Notes: generated by a model not told the origin, from the sequence alone. DNA of 64,000 bases from Ascaphus truei (GCA_036426205.1 WSYH01001943.1:4673-68672); one strand, 5' to 3'. Shown: positions 32,701-46,235, counted from the first letter of the stretch. Numbers and translations are program-made.

Positions 32701-34429
32701 GAAATTATGACAAACAGTGGTAAAAATATTCAACCCCAAAAAATGACCTAAATGTGATGAAAGGTACTGAGTGGATCTAAAATATGTTGTTCTTCGTTGT
32801 TCCTTAAATAAAACTGCTTTTGGGAGAGAAATTTGTTGTAAGTGGTAACCTTTTTTTTTTTTTTACCTTTTTCTTTTTGGCGGTCCATATAGAAATGTAC
32901 TGCGGTTTGAGTACAGGTGTTAATACTGATGTAAATACTAAACAGAAAGTACATCAGTATAGTCTGCCATGTTGAACCGGGCATAAACCCTAATGTTACC
33001 GCAGAAATACGTTGCTATGTAGCAACAAAAAAAGTATTTGATGCATCACCGATCTTTAATTTTATAGGTTTACAAAATGTATTATTTTCACAATATGGCT
33101 ATTTATAAATAATATTACACTAATAATTTATATTTGTTAACACTAATTATAAATAAATAAAATACACATAATGCTGTCTTAATTTAAATTGTAGGAAGGC
33201 TCTTCCTTCCTACTTCACTTGGAATACTACCCAGAGATTCCTGAACCAGGAGCACCGGTATTTATTATTATTTTCTTTGTTGGGGAGTGCAGCATTCATC
33301 TTCTAATTTGTTAATTTATATTGTGTCAGGTAATTAACATGCTCTCACACACATCATGTACCCTATACACAGCAATGCATTAAAGGGGTCAGTCCCTCCT
33401 AGGATCAAAGTGAACTAATGCCAATTACATGTTTAAGGAGTAACATCTGGGAGACTGAAGCTATCCTTACTGAAATCTGACATGTCTGTGTATTACATTT
33501 AAATTTTTTAGTTATTGTGTAAACATAGTGAACTGATTTGGGCGGGGTTCCATTGCCTGCTCCCTTTTGTCTGATGTCAACGTTTTCAACAAGCGTTTGC
33601 ACAGGAAAGCCCCCTTTTCCCCGCTCCTCTTATCTTTATTGTCGCCACAGGGTTGGGCAGAGGGTAAAAACTTAATTAACAAACACTCCCCCGTTCAGAG
33701 GCCACAAAGAAATTCAGCTTATAATTTATTCCCAAAAATAAAATCAGACAAACCTTTGCTATTAAAATTGTTAGATTTGTTTAGGGAAGCCAATTAGACT
33801 ATGAAATTCTTTCCGAAAAGGTTGTTATCTGGCCGGGTACGTAGGATCGCCCCTTTTAATTGTGCTGGTACTGGAAATTTATGATGACTGATCACTAAAG
33901 TGAATCAGACGATAGCTCCCGATTTGTGCAGTTTCCACCTGCTCTGAGCAGACCCCTTACAGCCAGGGTGGGCAACCCTGTCGCCATTCGCCACTTGTGG
34001 CGAATTGGCATTGAAACTGTGGCGAACAGGGCCACCAGGACTTCTTGTGTGCCCCCCCCTTTCTCCTCCCCTGGTAGGGAAGGAGCGCGCTCCAGCGGTG
34101 TGACGCGCTCCCCTCCCTCACCCCCGGGCGCTCCAGCATGTAACGCGCGCGCCCGCTCCAGGGCTCCGAATGCGCGCGCGCGCGCTCCAGGGCTCCGAAT
34201 GCGCACGCTCCCTCCCCTCCGAGCCGGCTTCAGAAGTTGACGCGCTACCGCGCTCCCCTCCGTGCCGGCTCCAGCTGAAGTTGACGTGCTGCTGCGCTTC
34301 CCTCCTCCCCCCCTCCCGCCACCACTGCCTCCATCGCCTCTGTGCCACGATCTGGTAGGAATGGGGGAGGGGGACAGATGATGAGGGGGACTTCTGAAAG
34401 GGGCTGGGGGGAGGACAAAGGTGTGGGGG

Positions 34430-34640
34430 AGAACAAGAGTGCTGGGGGAGATCAAGGGTGCTGGGGGCAGGACAAGGGTGCTGGGGGCAGGACAAGGGTG
34501 CTGGGGGAGATCAAGGGTGCTGGGGGCAGGACAAGGGTGCTGGGGGCAGGACAAGGGTGCTGGGGGCAGGACAGGGGTGCTGGGAGAGGAAAGGGTGCTG
34601 AGGGAGGAAAGGGTGCTGGGGGAGATGAGGGGATTAAATG
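34430..34640. repeat. 20-bp G-rich minisatellite inside the hAT element
   Basis: About ten units of gtgctgggggcaggacaagg with variants. Overlapping open frames are repeat artefacts. Confidence 0.9.
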
Positions 34641-34734
34641 AGATGATGATTGGGGTGAGGAGATGATGATGATGGTAGTGGTGGTGGCGTGAGAGGAGGA
34701 TGATGGGGGGTGAGAGGATGAGGGAGTTTGCGGT

Positions 34735-35175
34735 CTGAGGGCCGTTCTATAGTGCGTGCGTTTGCTGCGCCGTGCACGCGCACGGCAGTTATAGTTGGCT
34801 GAGGTTAGTCAGCCTTTCTATAACGGTGCCGCGCGTGCGCGCGGCAGTGAGCGTGTAACCAGCTGACGAGGGAAGATGAGGGAAAAAAAGATTTCGCGCT
34901 GCTACCGCCGCTGAAATGTGTGTGTATGTGTGTATGTACGCATGTAACAATGTTAATAAATAATTTATTAAAGTATTAATTTATTTATTTCAAACGTAGT
35001 TATAACACACACATATACATACACACACACACACACACACACATACTGTACACACACACACATACTGTACACACAGTATCTCACTCGCTCACAGCATACA
35101 CACAAAAAGCATGTGTCACGTACACGCACGTTCGCACAGGCACGCGCACACACACTATAGAACGGGCCTGGGAAT
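34735..35175. mobile_element. Probable nested hAT-type MITE
   Basis: gggccgttctatagtgcgtg at the left and cactatagaacgggcctg at the right are inverted. The inside contains CpG-rich sequence, an AT-rich stretch and (CA)n repeats (35010-35075). I could not settle the target duplication. Confidence 0.55.
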
Positions 35176-35929
35176 TTATAAACTTGTTTTCACATGCGCA
35201 ACATAATACCTCAATTTTTACATGGTGTGGCTATTTTCACTTCTAATTCGCCACACCTGTGGCTATATTGAAAAGTAGGTTGCCCACCCCTGCCTTACAG
35301 GGAACAGTGTCATGAACACACACACACACGCTGGGAGGTCCCTCCTCAACCATGCATATGATTGTCACTCCTGACCTCTGATCTTAGTATGTGCATACAT
35401 TGCAGGGTAAACACCTCTCAGCTGCCATAACACCCTGATTAATAGGATCGCCCTACAACCAAGGGGGCTATTAGGGAAGATAACAGGAAAAACAGCCATC
35501 TGCTGTGGAGACAGGATTGTGACACATCGACATGCACACACAACCCATTCATAAACATGTGCGTGTGTACAGGAATAGTACGTTGCAGGGCAGCATATGG
35601 AGGTGCATTGACAAGCGGTGTGTGGTGTCAGTACAGGGATAGCAGAGGAAGCTGCACGGAGGTGAAGTGACTGAGCTGTGTGTGTGTTGTGGGGTGGGGG
35701 GGTCAGTAAAGGAATATCAGAGAGTGTGTTGTAGGCACATGGATATATACATGTCTGTGTATATTGTTCTTTTTTAATTTTTATTTATTTCTTACATGAA
35801 TATATGTGTGTATATGCGCATAGGATTTCACTTCTCACTGTGAATCCATTCCTGTTCCCTGCACTGCACCCGTGCACAAGCTTGAATTTTCACATGTACT
35901 TCACATACCCTTTATATATAGGTATCATC

Positions 35930-36380
35930 ATTTTCTGGTTTCATCCTCCCATCTTACTTTCGGTCGTCGTCTTCTTGGTCTTTTAATTTTCCTTGGAATC
36001 CAGTCGACTACCATATTTGTCCAATGATGGTCGCTTCTTCCGATATGTCTGGCCCACTGCCATTTAAAATTTTTTATCCTTGTGATAATGTCAGACTTTT
36101 GTTTGGTTTCAAACCCATTCATTCTTTTTTGAAGTGAAACTTCTTTGCTGGCACCTACCTAAATTCTCATAGGACTAAAACTCCTTCATGGAGACGAAAA
36201 AGTGTCACGATCAGGCGCCTGCACGATCGCGCGAGCACCCCCGCTGGCTCAAAATTCTCAGCACTAAAAGTCCTTGATGGAGACGAAAATGCGGTCAGGC
36301 ATATGCACGAGCACGCGCCCCGTTTGCTCAAAATTCACACAGCACACAAAGTCGTTCATGCAGACGAAAATGCGATCAGG
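35930..36380 (-). pseudogene. RTE-like LINE ORF, C-terminal end
   Basis: Minus strand 36122-35928 reads IKNFKWQWARHIGRSDHHW and then RRRRPKVRWEDE, the conserved end of RTE-like ORFs. The RT part of what appears to be the same element lies at 49740-48960, split by the gypsy element and a small minisatellite. 35301-35929 shows no gene. Confidence 0.7.
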
Positions 36381-36384
36381 CAAG

Positions 36385-36558
36385 CAAACAGTACTTTTAT
36401 AAGCAAACCTGCCACAGTACCAGTACTTTTATATCCAAAACTGCCACGTACCAATATTTTTATAAGCAAACCTGCCACAGTACCAGTACTTTTATAAGCA
36501 TACCTGCTACAGTACCAATACTTTTATAAGCAAACCTGCCACTGTAACAGCACATTTA
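36385..36558. repeat. 32-bp minisatellite, left half
   Basis: Units of acttttataagcaaacctgc plus cacagtaccagt, five or so copies. The array continues at 48892-48960, so the gypsy element inserted inside it. Confidence 0.8.
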
Positions 36559-37314
36559 TGTAAGGGCGATGCGTCCCTTACCTGCTAAGTTGACCCTCTC
36601 CCCCCGCGCTCCTCGCATACCGGCACTTCCCGTCCAGGGGCGAGTGAATGCCGCGCCCGGATTGCCATCTCCCGCTCAGCGGTGACCCGCGCTCCAGCGG
36701 TGGGTTGTGTGCGCTGTCAAGGCAGACCGCCACGCACACCAGCACCTCCTGGCAGCCGCCCCAGCGCTGAGTCCCAGTCGCGGGCACACGGACACGCGCA
36801 CGCATATATATGGCTGCACTTACCAATCGCTTGGAATCCTCAGCACCCAGCCTTGGCCTATCAGCGGTCCACTTACCTGTGACCTAACCTAATACCATCC
36901 CCATTGGCTCCTCACTGGTATTTAGTTCAATCAGCCATAGGCTGATTGGTGAGCATAGTTAGTTCTTAGTTGTGCTTGCTACAAGCCACTTTGTTACATT
37001 CGTCTTGTCTCCTTGTACTTAGATCCCAGCATTGTATCCGGACTCCTGACCTCTGGCACCCTTGGACTCGACGCTCTCATCGAACTTCTACTCTCTCTTA
37101 CCCATGACCCTGACTTCGGACTCTGACTACTCTCGACTTCTCCAACCCTGATACGTCAAGTACCTCCTACGATTCTACCCTCTCCTGCCGGACCCGGCCT
37201 CCGACGACCACGAGCAGCACAACCCGAACCCAGCTTCGTGGCCTAAGTCGGTGTTTTCATATCCCCACCTCAGCCTCGTGGTCCGATCCTGGTTTTTGGT
37301 GAGCACCCGTGACA
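36559..37314 (+). repeat. 5' LTR of the gypsy element
   Basis: Starts TGTAAGGGCG and ends GCACCCGTGACA. The polymerase II start and poly(A) sites were not determined. Long open frames here are not genes. Confidence 0.9.
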
Positions 37315-37316
37315 TT

Positions 37317-38219
37317 ATGCTCAGCCCAAAAAACCTGGACCCCGCTGAGGTGGGTCGACGCCTACAAGAGCATGAGGGCCTATTCAAGCAAGTAGAGGCT
37401 TGCCTCTACCAAAATCAGGAGCGTATGGAACTGTTTCAACGCTCCCTAGGCACCATCTCCGACCAACTTAAGACTCTCGTACCTCCTCCCATCCCTGCCG
37501 CGCCTACATCCCCTCCTCCACAGCTGCTGGTTCCGACAGTAACCTCTGAACCCCGCCTACCCACTCCCAATCGCTACGCAGGAGATCCTTCAGCCTGTCA
37601 CGGCTTCCTGGGGCAGTGCGCCATACAGTTTGAATTGCTACCCTCTCATTTTCCCTCTTCCCGCTCCAAGGTGGCATATATATCATCTCCCTGCTTACCG
37701 ACGACACCCTAGCTTGGGCCACACCTATTTGGGAGCAACGTCCGGATCTAATCTCCGACCTGGATCGATTCTGCGGAGAGTTCCGTAAGGTGTTCGACAC
37801 GCCAGGAAGGAGGGTAACTGCTGCTTCTTCTCTCCTCAATATACTACAGGGAAACCGTTCAGTGGCCCGCTATGCACTCGAATTTCGCACCCTCGCGGCA
37901 GAAACGAATTGGAATGACGAAGTGCTGGCCGCTGTCTTCTGGCAGGGTTTAACTGAATCCCTTAAAGATGAGTTGGCCGCTCTGGAACGTCCCACCGGAT
38001 TGGAGGAGCTCATCGCTCTCTGCATTCGTAAGGACCAGCGGCTACAGGAGCGGAAAACCGAGAGGGGAAACCGCCCAAAAGGTATGCAACCGATTTCTGT
38101 TCCTCATACAGCCTGCAGGGATGCCGCCTCCTTATCCGCTGAAGAACCCATGCAGCTGGGAGTTACTCGCCTGTCTCCGGCAGAGAAGCAGCGCCGACGT
38201 CGCGCAGGTCTGTGACCCT
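37317..38219 (+). pseudogene. Gypsy gag
   Basis: Starts at ATG 37317 (MLSPKNLDPAEVGRRLQ), two bases after the LTR. A coiled-coil-like N-terminus and a Pro-rich linker (VPPPIPAAPTSPPPQ) lead to the retrotransposon gag domain (RYAGDPSACHGF, then TLAWATPIWEQRPDL and FRKVFDTPGRR) after a frameshift near 37680. The frame ends at SPAEKQRRRRAGL, exactly where a CCHC zinc knuckle should start; the knuckle is missing. Confidence 0.85.
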
Positions 38220-38760
38220 AATGTGGAAACAGTGGACACCTGGCAGTCGCCTGTCCATCTAGGTCGGGAAACGCCAAAGCCCAGTGAGTATTGGGAGGAC
38301 TACACTGGGCATGGTCACCTCTCCGTCTTCTCCCAAAATGCCTTCGAAGGTACTCATCCCGTCACATTAGCAGGAGACTTCAGAAACACCATCACACAGG
38401 CCTTCCTGGATTCCGGCTTCAGCGGAAACTTCATCGATCAGGGTTTTGCAGGAAGGAATCGTATTCCGCTGATAACCAAGGATCGTCCCGTAGGCCTCAA
38501 GGCCATTGACGGTAGGCCTTTACAGCTCACTTTCATATCCCTACAGACCGTCCCTCTCCATCACAAGATGATCGGTGGCCATTCCGAATGGATACATAGT
38601 TAGATGCATACATGGTTAGATGCCATCCACACGCCAGCGGTAGATGTGATCCTGGGTCTCCCCTGGCTCCAGCTCCACAACCCCCAGATCGATTGGCTCC
38701 AGTCACAGCCCATCACTTGGGGAGATAGGTGTCAAGAGACTTGTCTAGATGCTCCCTAAG
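38220..38760 (+). pseudogene. Gypsy aspartic protease
   Basis: Contains ITQAFLDSGFSGNFID, the D-S-G active-site loop of a retroelement aspartic protease, preceded by HPVTLAGDF-like sequence and followed by LKAIDGRPL. A stop at 38600-38602 and frame changes follow. Confidence 0.8.
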
Positions 38761-38819
38761 CTCTAGAAGGGGCCTCTGTTCCGGAACCAAGTAAGTCCCA
38801 ACTCCCGGAGATCTATAGT

Positions 38820-40200
38820 GACTTCAGGGACGTCTTTGACAAGACCCAAGCCGAAGAGTTGCCACCCCATCGCGCCTACGATTGCCCCATAGATCTTCTC
38901 CCAGGCGCTATTCCCCCAGAGGCTGCTGTTACCCCCTGTCTCCTCTAGAGACCTAGGCCATGAGAGACGATATACAAGAAAATTTACAGAGGGGCTTCAT
39001 TCGCAAGTCCTCATCTCCAGCAGGGGCAGGTTTTTTTTTTGTGAAGAAGAAGGATGGTACGTTGCGTCCATGTATCGATTACCGCGGACTCAACAAGGTG
39101 ACCATTAAGAACCGGTACGCACTACCCCTGATTGCAGAACTTTGACAAGTTACAAGGAGCCACTATCTTCTCCAAGCTCGACCTTCGGGGTGCCTATAAC
39201 CTAGTTCGGATCTTTCAGGGGGATGAATGGAAGACAGCTTTCAATACATGGGATGGGCACTACGAGTATCTGGTGATGCCCTTCGGTCTTTGTAACGCCC
39301 CCGCAGTCTTCCAAGACTTTGTGAATGACGTCTTCAGAGATCTGCTAGATCAGCACGTGGTGGTCTACCTGGACGATATTCTCATTTTCTCCAAGAACGC
39401 TCTGGAACACACAAGACACATTAAACAGGTACTTCAGAGGTTGCGGAGGAACCATCTGTTTGCAAAGCTGGAAAAGTGCCAGTTCCACCAGTCATCTACT
39501 TCATTCTTGGGATACATCATCTCGGACACAGGCCTTGCCATGGACCCAGCTAAAGTAGAAGCAGTCATAAACTGGCCCCGCTCTGCCTCCTGAGAGCGGT
39601 ACAGCGGTTCTTAGGCTTCGCCAATTATTATCGCAGGTTTATAAAGAATTTCTCTGCCGTAGTCGCACCCATCACAGCCCTTATCCAGAAGAAAGCTAAC
39701 CCAGCACAATGGTCCTCCGAAGCTATCATGGCATTTAAAGTCCTTAAGAAAGCTTTCGTCTCAGCTCCTATCTTAGTGCATCCTGATCCCGGACTGCCCT
39801 TCACGCTTGAGGTGGATGATTCGGACGTAGGAGCTGGAACTATCTTGTCCCAGAGGAGGAACCCACAAGCTAGGCTGCATCCGTGTGCATTCGTCTCTAG
39901 AAAATTCTCTGCGGCAGAACGTAATTATGATGTAGGTAACCGTGACCTCCTCGCAATCAAGATGGCCTTGGAGGAATGGCGTCATCTCCTGGAAGGAGCA
40001 GAGAACCCCATCACTATTCTTACGGATCATAAGAACCTGCTGTATATTGAAACTGCCTGTCGCTTAAATTCCCGGCAAGCACTTTGGTCTCTCTTCTTTA
40101 CCCGGTTCAATTTCCTCATATCCTATCTCCCAGGCTTTAAAAATGTGAAAGCGGATGCACTTTCACTGCAGTTTGCAGTGGAGGATATAACCAAGGACCA
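38820..40200 (+). pseudogene. Gypsy reverse transcriptase-RNase H
   Basis: RT motifs across frames: [51 protein letters not shown], the catalytic [10 protein letters not shown] and [11 protein letters not shown]. RNase H follows with [38 protein letters not shown] and [11 protein letters not shown]. Frameshifts near 39140 and 39590 and poly-T slippage near 39030 break it. Confidence 0.9.
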
Positions 40201-40329
40201 CCAAGAGACTATCCTTCCCCCCAACTGTGTCCTTTCGGCCAACACCTTTGATGCCCTGTCAGAGATTGCCAACGTTCAAGACCAGATCCCTCAAGGTCTT
40301 CGGGTGCCAGACGGACATTTATTCACACC

Positions 40330-41187
40330 CCAACTCTTCACCACAAGGTTATGCAGTGGGGGCATGCCTCCAAGACTGCGGGTCTCCCAGGAACCAAAAG
40401 GATGATAGATCTCTTACAGCGAACCTTCTGGTGGCCTGGCATGCGCAAAGACATTCAGGACTTTGTCGCAGCATGTTCCACCTGCGCACAAAATAAAACA
40501 CCACGCTGTAAGATTCCGGGACTTATGCAACCTCTTCCCATTCCTGATCGACCATGGGAACATCTCGCGATGGACCATCGTCGACCTTCCTAAATCCAAG
40601 GGGATGGACACGATATTGGTAGGGGTCGACCGCTTCACTGAACAGACACACTTTATTCCCCTCAGGGGCTTACCCAGTGCTCCTAAATTAGCCGAGGTAT
40701 TCAGGCTTCATGGGTCTCCCCAAACCATAGTTTCTGACCGGGGTTCACAGTTTGTGTCCAAATTCTGGAGGACTTTCTGTAAAAAACTCAACGTGGCGCT
40801 TCATTTCTCTTCTGGGTACGACTCGCAGACTAATGGTCAAACGGAGCGGACCAACCAGTCCCTAGAGAAGTTTCTTCGCTGTTTCGTATCTGACTCCCAG
40901 GACAACTGTCTTGATCTACTTGATCTACTCCCAGGAGCGAGTCCACTTTACAGTCCCCATTCTTCTGTAACTATGGCTTTCACCCTTCTGTCCTTCCCAA
41001 GTCAGGTCCCAGTACAGGAGTTCCGACTGCTGAGGAAAGGATTTCGGATCGCCAGGCATCATGGGCGAAGATCCAGGATAACCTTAGACGGGCCACCATT
41101 ATGCAAAAGAGACAGGCCGATCGCCACTGTCAGAAACCACCCAATTACACTCCGGGCCAAAAGGTATGGTTATCCACTAAGTGACAT
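40330..41187 (+). pseudogene. Gypsy integrase, truncated by a PLE insertion
   Basis: Zinc-binding region with FWWPGMRKDIQDFV and CSTCAQNK, then the core with DFIVDLP-like sequence broken by a shift near 40590, VGVDRFTEQTHFIPL, the IVSDRGSQFVSKFW motif and YDSQTNGQTERTNQ containing the catalytic D and E. A second shift lies near 40910. The frame stops at KVWLST where the PLE begins. Confidence 0.85.
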
Positions 41188-41913
41188 AAATATTATATCT
41201 ATGGCGCCCCGCACATAACCCCAAAAATAAAGTATATATACGACCCAGATCAGGCACTGGATCAGGTGTAGGGATGTGCTCCAAACGAAGAGGATATCAT
41301 ATAATTGGAAACAAAATAAAAACACATACTGTATAGCGTAATATTGTTAAACAATGGGCACTGAGTCAATACAGTGAACCAAATAAAACAAAACAAAAAA
41401 TAAAATAATATATAACTAAAACAAGTTAAAACAAAGAGCTGGGAGAAAACAACAGGTAATTAAAACACATTTAATACACAATTAATGTTAAACAACATAT
41501 TAGGACATAATCATAGTTAAAACAGAAATGAGGTCTGCTAGAAATACTGCTGCTGTAGCTGAAGTGACTGCTTACCAGACGTAAGATAGTGTTGAGCAGT
41601 GGATAAGTCAGAGAGTATCCCCTCTCGTGTAGGTGAACCAGCTCGTGGCGTCTCCTCTGTGTTGCGGTTGTAGTGTCCCTCAGTTCTCCCTTCCGTGCTG
41701 TTCGCCTCCCGGTCATGCAATCTCAGACCTCGGTGCGCAGTCAGCTCGGGAGCAGGGGGAACCGCCTCCACAGATTCGCCAAACGGGGATCTCGCCAAGG
41801 ATCTAAACAGCAGCGGCAGATTCGCCACGTTCTGAACTTTCAAACAGCATGCACGATGTAGCTCTGTCGGTAATAGTCACCAGAGTAGGCAGCAGGGCCA
41901 GCAGATACCCAAA

Positions 41914-41950
41914 CTACGCGTTTCGGAAGTAAACCTTCCTTCCTCAGGGG
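41914..41950 (-). ncRNA. Hammerhead-like motif with canonical CUGANGA core (PLE copy F)
   Basis: Minus strand: core CTGAGGA (41947-41941), one extra A, perfect 5-bp stem II GGAAG/CTTCC with loop GTTTA, GAAA (41924-41921), mini stem III C-GC-G, then UA. Positions 3 and 8 are C and G. Stem I is weak next to the core. Confidence 0.6.
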
Positions 41951-42155
41951 CAAAAAGTTAATGATTCGGTCCCTGTAAGTCCATGACATTTATAGTCCTG
42001 ATTAAAAGGCACAGTGTACCTGTTGATCGGTTCTGACATGCGCAATGATGATTACAGTGCTGTTAGAAATCCCAGCTCAAAACAATGAGGGAAAAAACAA
42101 CAAGAACAATATACAAACATAGAAAACGATTAACAAGCAAGAAAAATAAGTTAAC

Positions 42156-42728
42156 TGTAGGCGGACGCTCACAGAGGTATGCACGGGAGACTGATTATAG
42201 TGAAATTAAATAAGCCTTTTATTGCGCCTGTTTCCTTAACATCAGGAAACCATCCAAACAAGGGGTAAATAAAGCTTCTATTCACTTGGGAGTATTTCTA
42301 GTGAAATACTATGCAGTTCACAACTCCCTTAGATAAGCATGTCTCCCATCCTCAAACATATTGCATGAAATGAACAGATATAAAAAGTCTTGTAAATAAA
42401 AGTCTTATCTGTTCCTTGTGGTTTGGAGGGAAAATCTTCTCTGTCCCTGGTTGCTACCTTTTCTTCAGGGTTTGTCAGCATTCAGGTTTAGAAGTTCCCC
42501 CTGTGTCTTGAAAGCAGCTCTGCTGTTTCTTCTGGCAGGGCTCAAGACAAGTGTCTCCAAGTTCAGCTCAGGTGTGAGCTAAGGAGTCTCACTTCCTGTC
42601 TCAAAAGACAGGCTTTTCTAAGCCATCTAATCAGGCAGGTGGTGTTTGTTAATTGACTACCAGCAGTTAACCACCACACTGCTGGATTAGATGTACATTA
42701 CCTGAACAGGGATAACTCCCCTGTTACA
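42156..42728 (-). mobile_element. Solo LTR with exact 5-bp TSD
   Basis: Reads TGTAACAGGGG to TCCGCCTACA on the minus strand, flanked by ttaac at 42151-42155 and 42729-42733. An AATAAA on the minus strand lies about 60 bp from its 3' end (near 42220). It is nested in PLE copy F. Confidence 0.75.
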
Positions 42729-43066
42729 TTAACCCATATATAAAGTTAATACTTGGGTCATACATGATAATAACAAAACATATAATAATTATTCATGTTA
42801 GGTTATGTGCAGTGCGCCAACCAATATCTAAATCTGGATAAGTGTGCATAAATGTGCATAGTGCTACTAACATCAAATGCGTGTATGATAATAATGCTAA
42901 TACTATGAATTTGTGTAAAACATAATAAATAAAGTACAGAGAAGTATAATTATTGGATAGAACTATGTGGATACAGTCCAAATTGTGCAATATGCTTGGG
43001 TAGATCTATATTGATCTGGAAGAAATCCAATGATGGCAATAAAATATATTTCTTATAGGAGGACCC

Positions 43067-43105
<39 letters not shown>

Positions 43106-43304
43106 TGTTCGACAAATCACCCAACAATCTACTCGCACCAACCAAAAATCTACTCGCCACCTAGTCCCCCCCCAACCCCCCCCCTGTCCCGCCCCAACCC
43201 CCGCCCCTAGTCCCCCCCCCAACCCGCTTTAAAATAAAATAATATATTAAAATACATTTAATAAATTCCTAGTCAGAACAACATTCGTTTTTGACAAAAT
43301 GTAT

Positions 43305-43362
43305 TTAGTGTGTTGTGTGTGTGTGTGTGTGTGTTGTGTGTGTGTGGTGTGTGTGTGTGTGT

Positions 43363-43413
<51 letters not shown>

Positions 43414-43437
43414 TGTGTGTGTGTGTGGTGTGCAAGG
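43305..43437. repeat. (GT)n microsatellite
   Basis: About 130 bp of GT with interspersed GG steps. The His-Thr frame on the minus strand is meaningless. Confidence 0.95.
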
Positions 43438-45299
43438 GTCGGATCTAGAAATAAAAGCCAGGTGTGAATGACTAGTTTCCTGAACCCCTTAACCAGTGTC
43501 TGGACGCCTCACTTCCCAATATCTAAAGCATAATCCCGCCTGGGATCTTACCTGATCCCTTCCCTCAATGTCCAGGTACCCTCATTCCCGCAATGTTATA
43601 CATTGGAGGGGATGTGTTCCCTACCTGTCTTCTGGTTGGGGGGATTCGATTCTTCCTGTCGCTTGAGTCAGATCTGGAAGAAAGCATATAGGTTATTTTC
43701 TTGTGTAGGTATAGGGTAGTTAAGATATATAGGTTAAATAAGAGATCCAGATCCAGAGTGTGAGACAGAGAGAGTGTGAGGATGAAGACAGAGCGAGTGT
43801 GAGAGAGAGAGAGCTAGAGAGGTGAGAGAGAGAGACAGAGAGGTGAGGGGTGAGAGAGAGAGAAACAAGAGAGGAGGGTGAGAGAGAGACCTATGAGGTT
43901 TAGATATATACATATTAGAATTTTTAGATATATACATATATAGAGATGGTTATATATATCCTTAGAAGATAGATGACTTAGATACGATAGGTTTATTAAA
44001 TCTATATTTTCTATACATATATTAATTAGCCTATATGAGCGATACATATTATAGAGATAACTAGAATTTGAGAAGAGACATAGTATATACTACAATACAA
44101 GATATTAGATATATCATAAAAGGAAAAGAACAGATGATATTAGATAGTCACACACATCACACTACTTTATTATTACATACCAGAACTGCCTCCCCAGCAT
44201 CCTCTCTATCTCTATCAACGTCCCGCGATGCCTTCCTCTTCTCTACTCCCTCGCTCTGCTTTGGAATCATCATCTGCTCCCTCCTGTCGTTCGGGCCACT
44301 GCTCTTTCTATTGGCGCGTCCCCTTTCTGCTTCAAAATGAGGCGGGTGATTTTTACCAATCTATTACAAGTATATCTTTACTATGACCATATATACCGTT
44401 CTTTTATCTTATCGATATTCGAACAGAAGGGTAGAGATCATGAGAGACAGAGGTGGAAGACAGAGGACAAGGGGGAGAGAGACAGAGAGACAGAGGGGAG
44501 AGACAGAGAGTGGTAAGACAAAGCGCAGAGCCATATAGTGTAGATTCCATTTAGTGGTAATAAGATTTACATGGGGGGGAAACAAACACCAAGATATGAT
44601 CATTACATTGTATACCAACAGAAGACGAGAGAGACACCCACCCACACATCTAGACAAAACAGTTCCATACCCAGAACAAAAACACTCACCGGAGCCATAG
44701 GGGGCTATGGCCCGAAAAGAGGCATGGAGGGAAAGGGGGGGGCGCAAAGGTGGTGCAGTGGGGGGGGCCCACCTTGGGCCTCTAGCTCCCGGCGCCCTTC
44801 CCGAGCATGGGCCCTCTGCTTGCCCCCCACACTCAGCGGAAGCGAAGGTTGAACCACTATCTCTCTCCCGCCGTATGGGGGAGAGCGGACCTACCGCCGC
44901 GCAGCATCTCCCAGATACGGAGCGCCGCGCCCGGGCGGGGGCGGCCAGGAACATTAATGTGAGGGAGGTGGTGTTGTTGTTGGGTAGAGACGAGTTCCGG
45001 GCAAGTGGGTGTCCGGGGGGATGACGGGCACGGGGACGATGGGGGGGAAGCCGTTTGGCGTCCGTACGGGTCAGCGCACGGGGCGGGGGACTGCCGCCCG
45101 CTAGACCCTCCAAGAATGAGGTTTGGGTACGAGCCTACCACGCTTACGTCCCCTATCGCCACACACACATCTATCTCGACACAGCGCTGGCGATCAGAGA
45201 GAGATCGAGTGAGTCTCCCAGTCAGTCATTTCCCTCCCCTCACTCTCCGTGACACTCTGTGTGTGAGGAGAGTGAGAGAGAGTGTTAGCGTTTGAGTGA

Positions 45300-46235
45300 C
45301 AAACAGCGTGTGGTGATTTGTGACTGTGCTACTCTCACACAACACTCCTCTCCCCACTCTTACTCTCTCTCTCTAACACACACGCCCCCACACTTCCTCT
45401 CAGTCAGCCGTACAAAACCCACACTGTCACAACACACCCACACACACAACACTCTCACACACACACACACTCTCACTCCTCACTCTCACACGACTCTCAC
45501 TCTCACACACTCCACTCTCCACCCTCTCACTCCCCACACTCTCACCTCACCCCTCTTCTCCCTCATCACACCCCTCACTCTCACACCCTCTCACTGCTCC
45601 ACCCACTCTCACTCTCACACCATCTCTCACCTCTCACACCTCCCCACTCCCACACTCTGCAGCACCCCAACGAGACAGACACTCGACCCCTCCCCCCACC
45701 CTCTCCCAGTGGCCCCCGCCCACTCTCCCTTCCCCCCCCCTCCTCTCCCCCACCGCGCCCACCCCGCCTCTGCACACGAGTATCCCCCCCCCCCCCTCTC
45801 CCCCCCCCCCCCCACTCATCAGTCGCAATCGACCCCGCCCTCCGCTTCGGAGTACCCTCCCCTCCACATACCAACCCTCCGACTCCCCTGTTAAAGGGCA
45901 ACACATCCTTCAATGCCCCCCCCCACACCCCCCACCCCCCGCTCCCCCCCCCCCCCCGCCCCTTCACCCCCCCATTCGCCCCCCCCCCCCCACACACACC
46001 CCGCCCACCCACCCCCGCTTCATCCCCCCCCGCGCCCCCTTCCTCTCCCCCGCCCCCTCCCCCCCCGCCCCCCCCGAGCACCCCTCATACCCCCCCCCCC
46101 CCCCCCCCCCACCCCCACCCCTCCCCCATACGCCCCCCCCCCACACACCCCCCCATCCCCCACACCCCACTTCCTCCCACCACCCACACCCGACCCCATC
46201 ACCAACCTGCTATCCCCCCCACGCGACACACACAC
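45300..46235. repeat. C-rich pyrimidine/CA block
   Basis: Starts as ctctcacac repeats and passes into C runs of 8-17 broken by A or T. The + strand has almost no G over 900 bp. The reverse strand is G-rich with many G-runs. Long Pro- or Gly-rich frames here are artefacts. Confidence 0.9.

Larger units (their letters stand above)
33963..35292. mobile_element. hAT (Charlie-like) non-autonomous element with exact 8-bp TSD
   Basis: Ends are CCAGGGTGGGCAACC and, reversed, CAGGGGTGGGCAACC, the classic hAT/Charlie terminus. ccttacag flanks both sides (33955-33962 and 35293-35300). Inside, both ends also share a gccacttgtggcgaatt-like subterminal repeat. The interior holds a GC-rich segment, a 20-bp minisatellite (34430-34640) and a probable nested element (34735-35175). 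No transposase. Confidence 0.85.

Noticed and set aside
33895..34666. 219-codon and other GC-rich frames
   Set aside because: Minisatellite and CpG-rich DNA inside a hAT element; several overlapping frames, none with domain features.
43247..43435. His-Thr repeat protein
   Set aside because: (GT)n microsatellite translation.
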